Below are positions 11,236 to 23,500 of a DNA stretch of 64,000 nucleotides, piece by piece. The DNA comes from Molossus alvarezi (Eukaryota > Chordata > Mammalia > Chiroptera > Molossidae): positions 60,845,001-60,909,000 of the forward strand of contig CM073887.1 of assembly GCA_037176705.1 (NCBI GenBank), in the 5' to 3' direction. The notes beneath the pieces were generated by a model. The model saw nothing but the letters and a program-made list of their open reading frames with translations. It searched no databases and had not been told where the DNA came from. Position 1 is the first letter of the stretch. Each line of letters starts with the position of its first letter. The position numbers and the translations under genes were made by a program.

Positions 11236-11676
11236 TGATCTTACCTTCTTAACCTTGCCAAAATACTGTCCAACAAAAGACCTACTTAAGAATCTTATCT
11301 TAATGTTAAATTTGACAAATGGTAAGGAAATTTGTGTTCCAAACCTGGTCTATCTAAACTGTCAACTCTAAGGTTTTCAACTTAATCTGTGTAGATGAAA
11401 ATAGTAAAGAAAAATATTTAGTTTAGAAACTGTTTATGCTTTATAAAAATAAGAATGACAAGATACATGTGTACCATTGTCCACATGTTGATACATGAAC
11501 ATAAACATACATATACAGGGTCTGGAATAGCATGGGGGACAGGAAATACTACTGTGACTATTATGTGAAAATACCTCCTGCCACCCAGGGCACTTAACCG
11601 AGTCTAGCAGGGGTTGAGAAAAGTTTTTTGGAGGAGGTGGCATTCTGGCTGAATTCTGAAGAATGCATGTATGCAC

Positions 11677-11721
<45 letters not shown>
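11677..11721. repeat. (CA)n microsatellite
   Basis: About 22 CA units. Confidence 0.95.
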
Positions 11722-11724
<3 letters not shown>

Positions 11725-12619
11725 ACGATTGCTTTTTCTCCAAATGAGTAAGGGCTTCCTCTGACCATGAGATCTATGAAAAGAATGTAAAACTAAAACT
11801 GATCCTTAAAATTTGAATAGAGCTGCACTCCTTGGAGGCAGGCGGTATTGAGTGAGGACTCTGTCCAAGTGTCAGAAGCCTACACACACTGTTGGTTCTC
11901 CAGGAAAGTGACTAATAGATTGCCAGGCAGCACTGGTGTGAAGACTGTCCAGACATCCGTGGCCTCGGTCTGCCTTGCTGCTGTTCCTACAGGAATGTGC
12001 TGAAACCATGCAGAATTCCTTTCTGGGCTAGGAGCCATGAATCCTCACTGCTTCCTTCGCCCTCACCTCAACTTCCACCCAGCCATATCCTTTCTGTTTT
12101 ACCTTCTAAATATTGCTCCCTTCCACCCCTTCCTCTCTACCTTCACTGCTCCCATCCTGGTCTAAGCTACCATCGTCCTTTGCCTAAAGGATGAAACAGC
12201 CTCCCTGCACTCACCCGTGGGTCCCCTCCAATCCTTTCCCTGCAGAGCAGCCAGAGTTGACTGCTTCCAAATTCAAAGCTGCTCAAGCACCTCCTTGCTT
12301 AAAACCCAGGTGCAATTTCTGCCAGTGTGAAATGCCAAGACCAAAATTCTTAAATCATCCCACGAGATGAGTGGTCTGCCCCCACTGGCCTCTCCACACT
12401 TATCCTGCAGTCCAAAAACACTGGTCTTATTCATTTTTTAGTTCAAATTTGTCACACTTCCCGCTGTTCCCTCTGACCTTCATGGTGAACGAACGCCTAC
12501 ATATCCTTCAGAACTCAGCTAGCATGACACTTCCTCTAGGAAACCTTCTTTATCCCCATTAGACTGGGTTAAGTCCCTGCTGCGGCAGGGGATATTTTCC
12601 CTAAATGGTCATGGCAATG

Positions 12620-13150
12620 TTTCCTGTAGCCCCATGCTATTCCAGACCCTGGCCACTCCCCAGCTTCTAGAGTCTATTTGTTGTCCTCTTGAATTTGGGA
12701 GGGACTTTGTCATAGCCACAGTGGAAAGACTGCAATGGAAATGATTCCATGTAACTTGACATGCTGGATCAGAGAAGGCGATATATGGCTTCCACCTGGC
12801 TCAGTTGCTCCTCTCAGAACAGTTGTGCCTGGAACCCAGGTGCCATGTGAGGGAGCTCCAGCTGCATGAAGAGACCACATGTAGGTGCTCCTGGTGGCAG
12901 CCCCAGCATGGGTCTCATCTTATAGCCAGCAGCAACTGACAAACAAGTGAGTGGGTAAATCTTCAAAGGATTCCAAACCCAGCATTCCAGCTACCTACCT
13001 GACACCAAGGGTCCATAGACGAGTTATTTCTGCCAAGCCTGCCCAAATTGCATATTAAAGAACAAAATTAATGTCATTCTGAATCTCTAACTCTTGAGGT
13101 GGTTTGTTACATAGCCACAGTAACTGGAATATAGTAACTGTTATATTTGT
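12620..13150 (+). mobile_element. MLT1-like LTR (ERVL-MaLR), degenerate
   Basis: 'actttgtcatagccacag', 'tgccatgtgagg', and near the end 'ggtggtttgttacatagcc' follow the MLT1 LTR pattern. No internal retroviral genes were seen. Confidence 0.5.
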
Positions 13151-13189
13151 ATCTTCTCTTTGAAGTATCTGTTATAGTTGAAACTTCAC

Positions 13190-13204
13190 ATTTGTGTGTG
13201 TGTG

Positions 13205-13236
<32 letters not shown>
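13190..13236. repeat. (TG)n microsatellite
   Basis: About 20 TG units with one interruption (TGCATG). Confidence 0.95.
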
Positions 13237-13239
<3 letters not shown>

Positions 13240-13450
13240 ATTTGATTCCTATCCTTCTTGAAAGACTAAAAGCTCTAGGAGGGCAAAAACCTTGTCAGTT
13301 TTGTTCACTATTGTATTCCTGACACCTAGCACAGTGCCTAGTAAATGAGGCACCTACTGCCAGTGTATTTTCAGCTTTCCCACACTGCCTCACCTACAGA
13401 AAGAGATGTCATTTGGTCATTGATTGTATGTTCATTCATTTGATAAATAT

Positions 13451-14300
13451 TCACTGATGGGGCTCTGTGTCAGGAATTTGTGATGAAGCACGAAAAGATG
13501 ATGTACAAGGGACTGTGGGAGGACAGAGGAAGATCAGTTCGGTTGTGCTCTGAAGGATGTATAGGTATTTCCTGGGTAATGAAGAGATAGAACAGAGCTT
13601 CTGTCAAGGGAAAGGGTTAGGGTTAGGAAGCAGCCAGGCTGGGCAGGCATTGGCAGGAAGTTCTGCACAGATAGAGGGTGGGTGGAAAATTCTTCAAGAA
13701 AAGGTTTATAAGGGCCAGGTTTTGATGGCCTTCAATGTGGAGTGTAGATGCTTAGAATTCAACTCACAAAAAATAAGAAGACTGAAAGTTTGGAAGCAGC
13801 TGTGGAATGATCCCAATTCTTGATAGCACCAGGGCTGGAAAAACTGGTTAAGTGGCTCCTGAACTGGTCCAGTGGGGAAGTGATGTAGTCAGAACTAGGG
13901 AAATGAAAGTAGGAGGAGAGGGACTATGGCAAAAGCCATTTAGCCAAGGCCCTTAGTTAGGCTGCTGTGTCACATTGTCCCATCAACCCTAGAAAGCAGG
14001 GGTCCACCAACATTTTTTCAGTAAATATATCAGGCTCTGCAGACTTCAGGATCTGTCTCACCTACTCACCCTTCTGCTGTAGTGCAAAAGCAGCCAGAGG
14101 TGATAGGTAAGGGGTGGGCGTGCATGTGTTTCCAATAAAACTTTACAGATATTGAAATATGAATTTCAGAATTTTCATGTGTCACGAAATAGTCTTCTCT
14201 TTTGGACTTTTTCCAACTTTTACAAAATGTAAAAACCATTCTGAACTTGCTTGTAAAGTCAGGCAAAAGCAGGAGGCAGGGCTTGGTTTACCCACAGGGG
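13451..14300. other. Intergenic stretch upstream of SIN3B
   Basis: No gene was seen. About 13998-14180 is another copy of the hAT-like 'ccaataaaactttac' repeat. The rest is not recognised. Confidence 0.4.
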
Positions 14301-14310
14301 CTATAAAAGG
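14301..14310 (+). promoter_or_regulatory. TATA-like element upstream of the SIN3B CpG island
   Basis: CTATAAAAGG matches the TATA consensus and lies 161 bp upstream of the SIN3B ATG, at the edge of the CpG island. Whether it directs transcription is unknown; CpG-island promoters usually do not need it. Confidence 0.3.
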
Positions 14311-14377
14311 TGTTACTTAGTACCTCAGTTTCAGGGGTAAGAACTTATACAGCAAGGCCCTCAAGGAGGCCGCCCCC

Positions 14378-14385
14378 TGACGTCA
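14378..14385 (+). promoter_or_regulatory. CRE (ATF/CREB site)
   Basis: Perfect palindrome TGACGTCA, 87 bp upstream of the ATG. Confidence 0.7.
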
Positions 14386-14412
14386 TCAGACCGCGCCCCC
14401 AGGGCGGAGCCG

Positions 14413-14422
14413 GCGCATGCGC
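14413..14422 (+). promoter_or_regulatory. NRF1 site
   Basis: Perfect GCGCATGCGC palindrome, 50 bp upstream of the ATG. Confidence 0.7.
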
Positions 14423-14467
14423 GTCCAGCCAGCGGGCGGGGGCGCGGTGGACCGCAGCTCCGACTTC

Positions 14468-14479
14468 CAACATGGCGCA
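14468..14479 (+). promoter_or_regulatory. SIN3B: TISU/YY1-like element around the SIN3B start codon
   Basis: CAACATGGCGCA (14469-14480) agrees with the first ten positions of the TISU consensus SAASATGGCGGC and with the YY1 core ATGGCG. The start codon is inside it. Confidence 0.4.
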
Positions 14480-14573
14480 CGCTGGCGGCGGCGGCGGCCC
14501 GGGGGGCCGGGGGCTGAGTGGCGCCCGCTGGGGTCGCTCGGGCTCCGCGGGCCACGAGAAGCTGCCGGTGCAC
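14472..14573 (+). CDS. SIN3B: SIN3B exon 1 (residues 1-34)
   Basis: Encodes MAHAGG to KLPVH, a Gly-rich N-terminus. The donor is CAC|GTGAGT. The exon ends in phase 0. Confidence 0.95.
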
Positions 14574-17500
14574 GTGAGTGGCGCCCCAGCCCTCCCTCGG
14601 GGACCCTGTCGTACGGCCCCCACAGGCCTGCGCCCCCAACCTGGGCCCCGCCCGGCCCCACCTCGGACTCTCCTTCGCACGTCCCGGGACCCCAGATTCC
14701 TGACCTCTCATCTCGGGCCCCTCGGAGGCCGACCCGTCCCCCTCCCCTCCCAAGACCCCCGCCCCTAGTTCCCTCCGCTGACCCCGGCCCATCGGGATCC
14801 TCCCCCTTTTCCTCCCCCTTCCCGCAGGTGGAAGACGCCCTCACCTACCTGGACCAGGTGAAAATCCGCTTCGGCAGCGACCCTGCCACTTACAACGGCT
14901 TCCTGGAGATTATGAAGGAGTTCAAAAGCCAAAGGTACCGTGGGGCCTCTCCCCACCCCGGGGGGCCGCCTTCGGGCAGAGCGAGGTGGAAGTCCCCCAG
15001 CTGGTGACCTTGCACAGGTCTTCCAATATCTGGAAGCCTCAGTTCCTTCCTCTAAAGAAACGGGAGTCCTTTGTAGAACTGTTTTGGTGATTCCTGGAAG
15101 GAGGGCAGGTGTGGGGATGAGGTGAGAGGCAAATTTTGTTCATCCAGGACTTATTAAAATTAATTTTTTAAGCACTGCACTAAAATGTTACTTGATTGTT
15201 GAATGTTTTGGCGCCCTCTTCGCCTTAAATTTGTCCCCAAGGTGAGTGCCTCACTGGCCTAACCCTAGTCCCAGGCCTGCTAGGAAGTTATGCACATAAA
15301 ATGCTTAGTAAGGGGCCTGGCATTTAAAACACATTAGCTGTTTTTGTAGGCACAGAATCAGGAGGGTTAGAGATCCATAGGGGACCTCACAATCATGCCC
15401 TTGTGTGACAGGAGGCTCACTGAGGCTTAGGGGACAGAGTCAGGACTAGAACTTTGGTCCTCTGAGTCTTAGATTCTTGACTATCACATCCTTACCATGC
15501 TGCTTCTGCCTCTGAGGAAATATGGCACGGCCTGGTTTCCTTCCACAAGCACAATTCTGATTACAGCCATGAGGCAGATCCCCTCCCTCCCCTTGAATTC
15601 TTAAGCAGTGTATACTTGTAGGGCCTTTGGTATTTTGTGTTATAATCAGTTATTGGGATCAACTCCTGTATCATAGTAGATCCTTAATTCATATAAAATT
15701 AGGGAATCTATCTCATCTCATCATTTAGAGGGCTTTGGCCTCCTGCCATGTCTTGCAGTTGCTCTTCTGACATTTTCAGCACTGAGTACACATGCTTGGA
15801 GTGTTTTGGGGAGCTGTGCCATGTGACTATTGTGTGGTTCTCCAGGGGCACAGGGAGCTCAGGCCTGGCTGCTCTGAAAGTAGAGCACCATCGGCAGAAT
15901 CACCCCAGTCACATTTTAGGGTGCTTTGTTGTCAGTGAGAAACTGGTTACATGGTACTGTCGTGGGAGTCTGGAATATATTTCACTTTAATTTGTTCCCC
16001 GAGACGCTTTTGCCCACTCATGCTTTTTATTCCAGCATCGATACTCCTGGAGTCATCCGACGAGTCTCACAGCTCTTCCATGAACACCCTGACCTCATTG
16101 TTGGATTCAACGCTTTCCTTCCCCTTGGGTACAGAATCGACATTCCCAAGAATGGCAAGTTAAACATACAGTCACCTCTGTCCAGCCAGGTATGCTGCTA
16201 CAGTGGTTTTAGTGATCTTGGCCTTAGCACAGCTCGCACTGGTTTTCAGGCACTTAGGTCGGACAATGTGTCTCAGCTATTGCATTACTGGAAAGCCAGT
16301 GACAATCCAGTCTTTTTCTAGATGTGCTAATTAGCTCCTAACCCAAGTCAAAATAGATCAAAACACCTATACAGGCAGCCTCTACTCTGCTTCCCAAATC
16401 AATCCGTTTGGAGGATTTAAATCAAGAGTGCATGTCAGGGAGGCATTCTGCTAACATAGTTTTATGTCCGGTCAAAATAACTGCATCCTTGGTGGTGGAG
16501 ATCTTGGCCTGGGGCCTTTCCTGTGAGCGCACTAGGGAGGCTGCGCTTATACTTGGGCATGTGGTCGCTCTGATCACCCTTGGTGCCACCCACAAAATGA
16601 AGCATTTGGTGGGTGGATGTGAATGGCCATTTTTATAATCACCAGCAGGGTCATTGGCTTAGCTTTGGCTTGTGGCTTTGGTCTCTTCTCTCTTGGTGAC
16701 AGCTTGCTGCCTCTATCTGCAATCGGAAAACCTATTTGAGTCTTACTTTAATAAGGTCATTATTGTTTTTCTCCACCTCGGTCCTGTTGCCATTTTAGAT
16801 AAGGTTTTGCTGTGGTTGGGGGGTTGTACAGAGCATTGAGGGGTGTATAGTGGTGTCCCTGACTCTACCCATACGCCCTCACCCCGGGGAGACAATCAAA
16901 AATGTCACCAGGCCCTGGCCGGTTTGGCTCAGCGGTTGGAGCGTCGACCTGCGGTACAGAGAGACCCGGGTTCGGTTCCCGCTAAGGGCACGTACCTTGG
17001 TTGCAGTTTGTCCCCGGCCCTGGTTGGTTGTGCGGGTGGCAGCCACTCGATGTGTCCCTTCACATCGATGTTTCTCTCTCTCTCTCTTCCTCTCTCTCCC
17101 TCCCGCTCTACCTGAACAAAAAATGGAAAAATGTCCTCGGGTGAGGATAAAAAAAAAAAAAAAAAAAAGTCACCAGACCTTTCCAAGTGTCTCCCAGGAG
17201 TAAAATCGCCCCTGATGAGAACCACTGGTCTAACTGAACCTGCTCTTTCAAAAATTGACTGTAGGGAAGCATTTCACAGGTTTCTTCTCTGATGAAGGAG
17301 TGTCTTATCAAATGTTGGAGTCAGATTTGGAAGGAGAACAGTGAGAGGCCTCTGTAAGGCAAGCTCCACCTTTAGTGTGTTGTCTTACTAAATCTGAGGA
17401 GCACATTTTAGTTTTAAAAAGGAACTTGGAAGCCTTTGGCTGCTGAATTCCAAAGAGCTTCCATTTCAGTGGAGCTCCAGGATCCAGATGTGGGGTTCAT

Positions 17501-20500
17501 GCCTCCAGACAGTAAAAGCCTTGGCAGTATTAACCTTCAAAACACTCATTGCCAGGGGAGGAAACCAAGCTCATTGGCAGCAGTGTGCATGGAGCACTTT
17601 GTGAATCTGAAGCTCCCTATAAACTCAGGGTGTCATTACCATCACTTGCTGAAAAAAAACAGGATCCAGGATCTGAACTGTGCTCCCTGTATTGACCTGG
17701 CCTTTCTCAGTCCCTGACTGTGGGAGTCACTCTGCTGTGGTGCTGGATCTTCACGTCAACTGCATAGTGGTGGCCCTGCCCCAAATAGCCACAGAACCCC
17801 TGTGGTTCCACACTCCAGAGGGGGCTCTTTGTAGAGATAACAGACCAGGTCAGTCTTATCTTCCCCTGGCTGGCTTAGGTGATGAAGGTCCATTAACTTG
17901 AAGAAAAGCATGAGAGAACTTAGTTAACAGTCACTTAACGGGGCTTTATAGTCTTGCTACAGCCAGAAGAAGCCACATGCAGGGACTCCTGCCTCAGCTG
18001 GGGAGAGGTGCATTCAGGAACATACCAACCCACTTAGCTTCAGTCAACACTAAGGACCAGCAAGGTTTTCAGCCTTGCTGTCAGTAGTCCTCAACGCCAG
18101 GCACAAATGAGATGTCTTGGCTTCCCAGAGTTCTTTGAGAGGCCAGAATAGCTGGAGATCTTTACAGGGCTCCCCATATATCAGTGCCCTGGTGACTTTC
18201 TTTAAATAGGTTTTTTTAGCCTCGCTGTTTTGAAATACAACTCTATTCTTCCCATTTTTCACCTTGTCACGAATCCTGTCAACTACACACAAGGAGTGAG
18301 TAGCTCCTAGGTCGGGGTGGGGAACCTTTATTCTGCCAAGGGCCTTTTGGATATTTGTAACATCATTTGGGGGCTATACAAATTGTCAACTTAAAAATTA
18401 GCCTGCTACCTGGCCGGTGTGGCTCAGTGGGTTGAGTCCCATGGACTGAGAGGTCCCGGTTCAATTCCCGGTCAGGGCACATGCCTCAGTTGTGGGCTCA
18501 ATCCCCAGTAGGGGGCATGCAGGAGGCAGCTGATTCATATTTTTCTCTCACACAGATGTTTCTGTCTCTCCCTTTCTCTTCCTCTAAAAAAATCAATAAA
18601 AACAGTTTTTAAAAATACTAGAAAAGTTAGCCTGCTATATTTGGTCAAACAATTAACTCACTCCTAATGTGCTGTATGGAACTGTTTCTCTTTGGTGAGG
18701 TGTGTGAGGTTAGCTGGTATAGATTTTGTGGGCCTTCAACGCCCGCGGGCCTGACATTCCCCACCCCTGTCCTAGGTGCTGAGGAAGAGAAATAAGGATG
18801 TCCCAGCCTTTGGGGAGCCCTTCGTGCAGGGTTTCTCAGCCTTGGCACCATTGCCATTGGGGCTGGATCATTCTTTCTTATGGGGACATCCTGTGCACTG
18901 TAAGGCACTGAACAGCATCTCTTCTCCACCCACTTGATAGCAGTAACACTCCCTCCTCCAGTATGACAACTTAAAAATGTCTCTAGCCCTGGCTGGTTTG
19001 GCTCAGCTGTTAGTGTGTCGGCCTGCGGTCCGGAGAGGCCCGGGTTGAGTTCCTGCTAAGGGCATGTACATCGGTTGCAGTTTGTCCCCGGCCCTGGTTG
19101 GGTCGTGTGGTGGCAGCCACTCGATGTGTCCCTTTCATGTCGATGTTTCTCTCTCTCTCTCTCTCTTCCTCTCTCTCTCCCTACTGCTCTATCTAAATAA
19201 AAAATGGAAAAATGTCCTCGAGTGAGGATGAAAAATAAAAATAAAAATGTCTCCAGACACTGCCAGTTGTTCCCTGTGTGGCAGAATCACCCCAGTTGAA
19301 AACACTAAAGAGGAACACTGATAGACATTTGCTTTGATGAGGGCAGCATGGCCAAAGGAGGGCCAGGGGACCATGGGAAAGAAGGTTCCCTTGCTGGGGC
19401 CACAGCCTCCTGAGTTGGCACCATTTTGGATCTGGTCATCTGGACCTCAGTTGTTACCTCACCTCTGCAGAGAGCCCCCTAGTATCACCTCCAAGTCATT
19501 CTCCCACCACACCTTTTTGTATATTTCAGAGTAGCAAAGTCAAGGGGAAAATTAAAAATCCAGTGGTTCTTCTTGATTTGCCTTTCCTGGAAAACTGGGA
19601 GTCGTCCTGATCAGGCAAGACTGTGTCCCCCTTTTGGCACATGTTGTCAGGGCAGGAAACTGGATGTCTTTGGGTCCCCTTGAAGGCAGATTCTGCCATC
19701 TGGGAGCTGATTTTTGTATGCTTGGCTGGCACAATAGCCAGCTTGGAGATGAAAAGATAAACCTTTAGGTGTAGCTTATAATATAAATGGCCCCATTGCA
19801 TTCAGAGGGAGGCCTCTGTCTACTGTCTAGGGAGGCTCATTTGGAAGTTTAGTCAGTTCCTGGCAGTTCATCTCTGTGCCTAAGTCACCCACAGAGGGAG
19901 TGTAGACCATCTCCTCTGCGTCAGGCCCTGGGTTTTATTGGAAGTCCTTGAGGTGCTTGCACAGTCAAGGTGGAAACTCATGAGATATAGGTGGACAGAT
20001 ATGAAATATGTGAGGGAGTTCAGCACTGCAGAGGAAAGATGGCAGGGGCAGGGCTGGAGGAGGGTAACAGGAACTATGCTTTTGCTGGGGTGGGGGATGG
20101 GAGTCTTCCTAGTAGTGGGGGTAAAGGCCTGAGGTAGGAACAAGTGGGTGTGCTTCAGAAATAGCCAGGAACCCCATGGGATTGGGGTATGACGGGTAGA
20201 GGGTGGAATAGAGAAACAGGAGTATGGGAAGTTGGCGGAGGAATCAGGAAAGGCCACTGTGGCTGCTATGCCATTTCATATGCTTAGACCAGGCCACCCC
20301 CAGCTGGCAGAGAAGAGAAGACTGGATAGTTCTAGAAAGTTCAGACCTGGAATTGGCCAACTATGGCTCATGGGCCAAAGCCAGTTTGTTTTTGTATGGC
20401 CAGTGGTTTTTACATTTTCTGAAGCTTGCATTTTAAAAATATTTTTTATTGTGGTAATATTTAGATAACAAAATTCATCATTATAACCATTTTAAAGTGT

Positions 20501-23500
20501 CCAGTAGTTTTTAGTATAATCACAATATCATGTAACCACCACCAATTCCTAAACATTTCTATCACTCCGAAAAGATCCTATACCTCCCAATTCTCCCCTG
20601 GCAGCCACTAATCCACTTTTCTGTCTCTATAGATTTGCCTGTTCTGGACATTTCATATAAATGGGATCATACACTGTATACCCTTTTGCATCTGTCTTCC
20701 TTCACTCGTCATGGTGTTTTCAAGGTTCATCCACGTTGTATTAGAACGTCCATGACGGAGAGTTTCATTCTTTTTATGACTGAATAATATTCCACTGTAT
20801 AGATGGGAACCACATTTTGTTCATCCAATCAACTGATGGATACGTGGGTTGTTTCCATTTATTGGTGATTGTGACTAGTGCCACTCTGAACCTGCATTTT
20901 TGAGGATTTGTTTGAACAACTGTTTCCAGTTCTTTTGGGGTGATACCTGAGAGTGGAATTGCTGGGTCATGTGGTAACTATGTTTAACTTATTAAAGAAA
21001 CGCCAGACTGTTTGCTATAGCCACTGCACCATTACTGTCTGTCTCATTTTGTGGAGTCCTGGTCTCTGGAGATGGTTCTCTATTTTGTCACAGTGACTCA
21101 CTCTAGGGGGTTGAAAGGGGAATGTAGCACTTGAAAATGCCCCTTCAGAGTGGAGGGGAGCTTCTAGGGAGCATACAACCTTGGAGGGGAGCTTCTAGGG
21201 AGCATACAACCTTCTGTGAAGCAAACCCCAGCCCCAATGCTGCTCCCTCTTCCTGCTCCTTCCTTCCTTCTACCTCGAAGTAATCAGCAAGAGCATCCCC
21301 AGAGTGTTTTGGAATGAATTCCACTCCTGGGAGAAGTGGTGTTTAGAATTGTGACTGCTCTGGATCTGTTGTGTCTCTGTTTTCTTCAGGTCAGACTCTC
21401 TAGAGTTGCCTCTACACCCACTGTTACGGGCTGAACTGTCCTTCTCCCCTCCCCCCACTTCTTACACTGAGTCCTCAGTATATTAGACTATGACTATATT
21501 TGGAGATAGTGTTTTTGCAGAAGTATAATAAGGCCTTTTGGGTAAGCCCTAATCCAGTCTAATATGTCCTGAGAAAATTTGGACAGAGACACCCAGGAAT
21601 TTGTGCACACAGAGGGACAACCATGTGAGGACACCACAAGAAGGTGGTCATCTGCAAGCCAAGAGGCCTCAGGAGAAACCAGCCTCCAGAGCAGCAATAG
21701 TTTCTGTTATTGAAGCTGCCCAGTCTTTTGTTATGGCATCCCAAGCAGATTAGCACACCCATCCAGATGATGGCCAGTGTGCCCAGCAGTCCCCATCCCG
21801 CCAGAGTCTTTTTGGTCAATGGTTGGTGCAGGCAGGGTGCCTGGGTGATTAAAACAGTAGACTCAGTTTGTTCCTTCATCTGTTCATCTGATCATTCCTT
21901 GGCAGTGGAGGAAGCCTGGTCTGTCCCAAGCTCTGTTCCAGGGACTGAGGATATAGCTGTGAACAAAGTAGAATATCTGTCCTCATGGTGTTTGCCATCT
22001 GGTCAGCGTGGACAGACGACAAAATAAGTGCAATATGTTATATGTATAAGAAAAACAGCACGAAAGAGTCTCAGAGCCCTGGGAGACAGGATCATTTTAG
22101 TTTGGCACAGGATGGTTTCAGAAGACTACTTGAAAAACAGCCCCTGATTGCTGGGGATATACAGGATGCCAGGGGTCACTCTTGATGGCCCAGCTGCTGT
22201 CGGTGGCAGAGGGAAGCTATCATCAGAACCACATGCAAAATTCCAGTTTAGAAACATAACTATCACCTTGGGGGGTGTCCTATCCCACAAAGAATTAGGA
22301 TTTTGAGTGCATAGGAGAAAGACGCGTGTGTGTGTCTGTGTTTTTATTTGTATTGATGGAAAAGTACACAAATGAAGGGCATGCTTGATGACTGGCCAGG
22401 GCTCATCTTTTCTCTCAAGTGACTTGCCCTGGGCTTAGTACCCTAAGTCCCACAGTCCTGCAGGGTCCCAGTTTTATACCTGCTAAGAGCAGGTGCTTAA
22501 ACAACTGAAAACAATCCTTGCTGAAATGGGCTGGCAAAAAGTGTGGGAAGACTTCTTTTATAAAGAGGTCAAAACTCCACTCTGAAAAGGATTAAACAAT
22601 CCACACTTTGTACATTTCTCACAAATGCTGATTTTTTTAACTATAGAGTATTTCTCAAACCTTTGTGTTCTCTGAATCAGTTGGGAATGATCAGGCAGAG
22701 GTGAGTTCATGAGACTTTCGCAGGAGCGCACAGACCCACAGAAGGCCCAGGAGGAGCTATCTGCATCTGCATGTTCTGTGGGTCCCCCATCTGCATTCCT
22801 CCCTTTGGGCCTGCAGAAGTAACCTTTTTTCTGCATCTAATTAAAACACTTGGCTTTGTGCTAGGTTTTGCCTTTTTTCATACAGAGAGTGGCTTGGTCT
22901 GGCATTTGTCACAATCTGTTCCTGGTGTTGGGCCGACAGTAACTTACTGTCATGTTATTGTCAGGAGAATTCGCACAACCACAGTGACTGTGCTGAAAAC
23001 TTTAAACAACAGCTGCTGTACAAGGAGGACAAACCCCAGGTACCCTTGGAGTCAGATTCTGTGGAGTTCAACAACGCCATTAGCTATGTGAACAAGATTA
23101 AGACCCGCTTTCTGGACCACCCTGAGATCTACAGGTCATTCCTAGAGATACTGCATACTTACCAGGTAAGTGACCTCAGGTCACACTTCTCTGTGACTAT
23201 GGCGCAATCCAATGTCAGAGGCATTGGAAGCATTTTCTTGTCTGAATTCATAGAATCCAGTAAATATTTGATAAGCTCTTTTTCTTTCCATTACTTTTTT
23301 TTTTTTACTGTGGTAAAATACAGGTAATACAGAACTTAGCATTTTAACCTTTTTTTTAAATTAAAAAAAATTTTTTTATCCTCACCCGAGGATATTTTTC
23401 TTCTTATCTTCAGCTAGAGTAGGAAGGAGAGAAAGGGAGAGATGAGAGAAACATCATCGTGAGAGGGACACATCAACTGGTTGCCTCCCACATGACCCTG

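Larger units (their letters stand above)
12190..13450 (+). mobile_element. L2 element, interrupted by an MLT1-like LTR
   Basis: 12190-12560 resembles L2 3' ORF sequence ('cctccttgcttaaaaccc', 'ccttcagaactcag'). 13255-13450 is the L2 3' end ('aaagctctaggagggcaa', 'tgacacctagcacagtgcc'). Between them lies a MaLR-type LTR. Confidence 0.55.
14341..14870 (+). promoter_or_regulatory. SIN3B: SIN3B CpG-island promoter
   Basis: A sharply GC- and CpG-rich block spans the first coding exon, intron 1 and exon 2. It holds a perfect CRE (TGACGTCA, 14378-14385), a GC box (GGGCGG, 14402-14407), a perfect NRF1 palindrome (GCGCATGCGC, 14413-14422) and a second GC box (14434 onwards). All lie within 100 bp upstream of the ATG, a layout typical of housekeeping promoters. 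Confidence 0.85.

Noticed and set aside
14345..14844. Several open frames of 110-152 codons on the minus strand over the CpG island
   Set aside because: GC-rich sequence lacks stop codons by chance. They overlap SIN3B exons 1-2 and have no recognisable domain.
16912..16990. tRNA-like sequence with A and B boxes
   Set aside because: It is the head of a VES SINE, followed by a SINE body and poly(A). Not a stand-alone tRNA gene; the same holds for all other copies.
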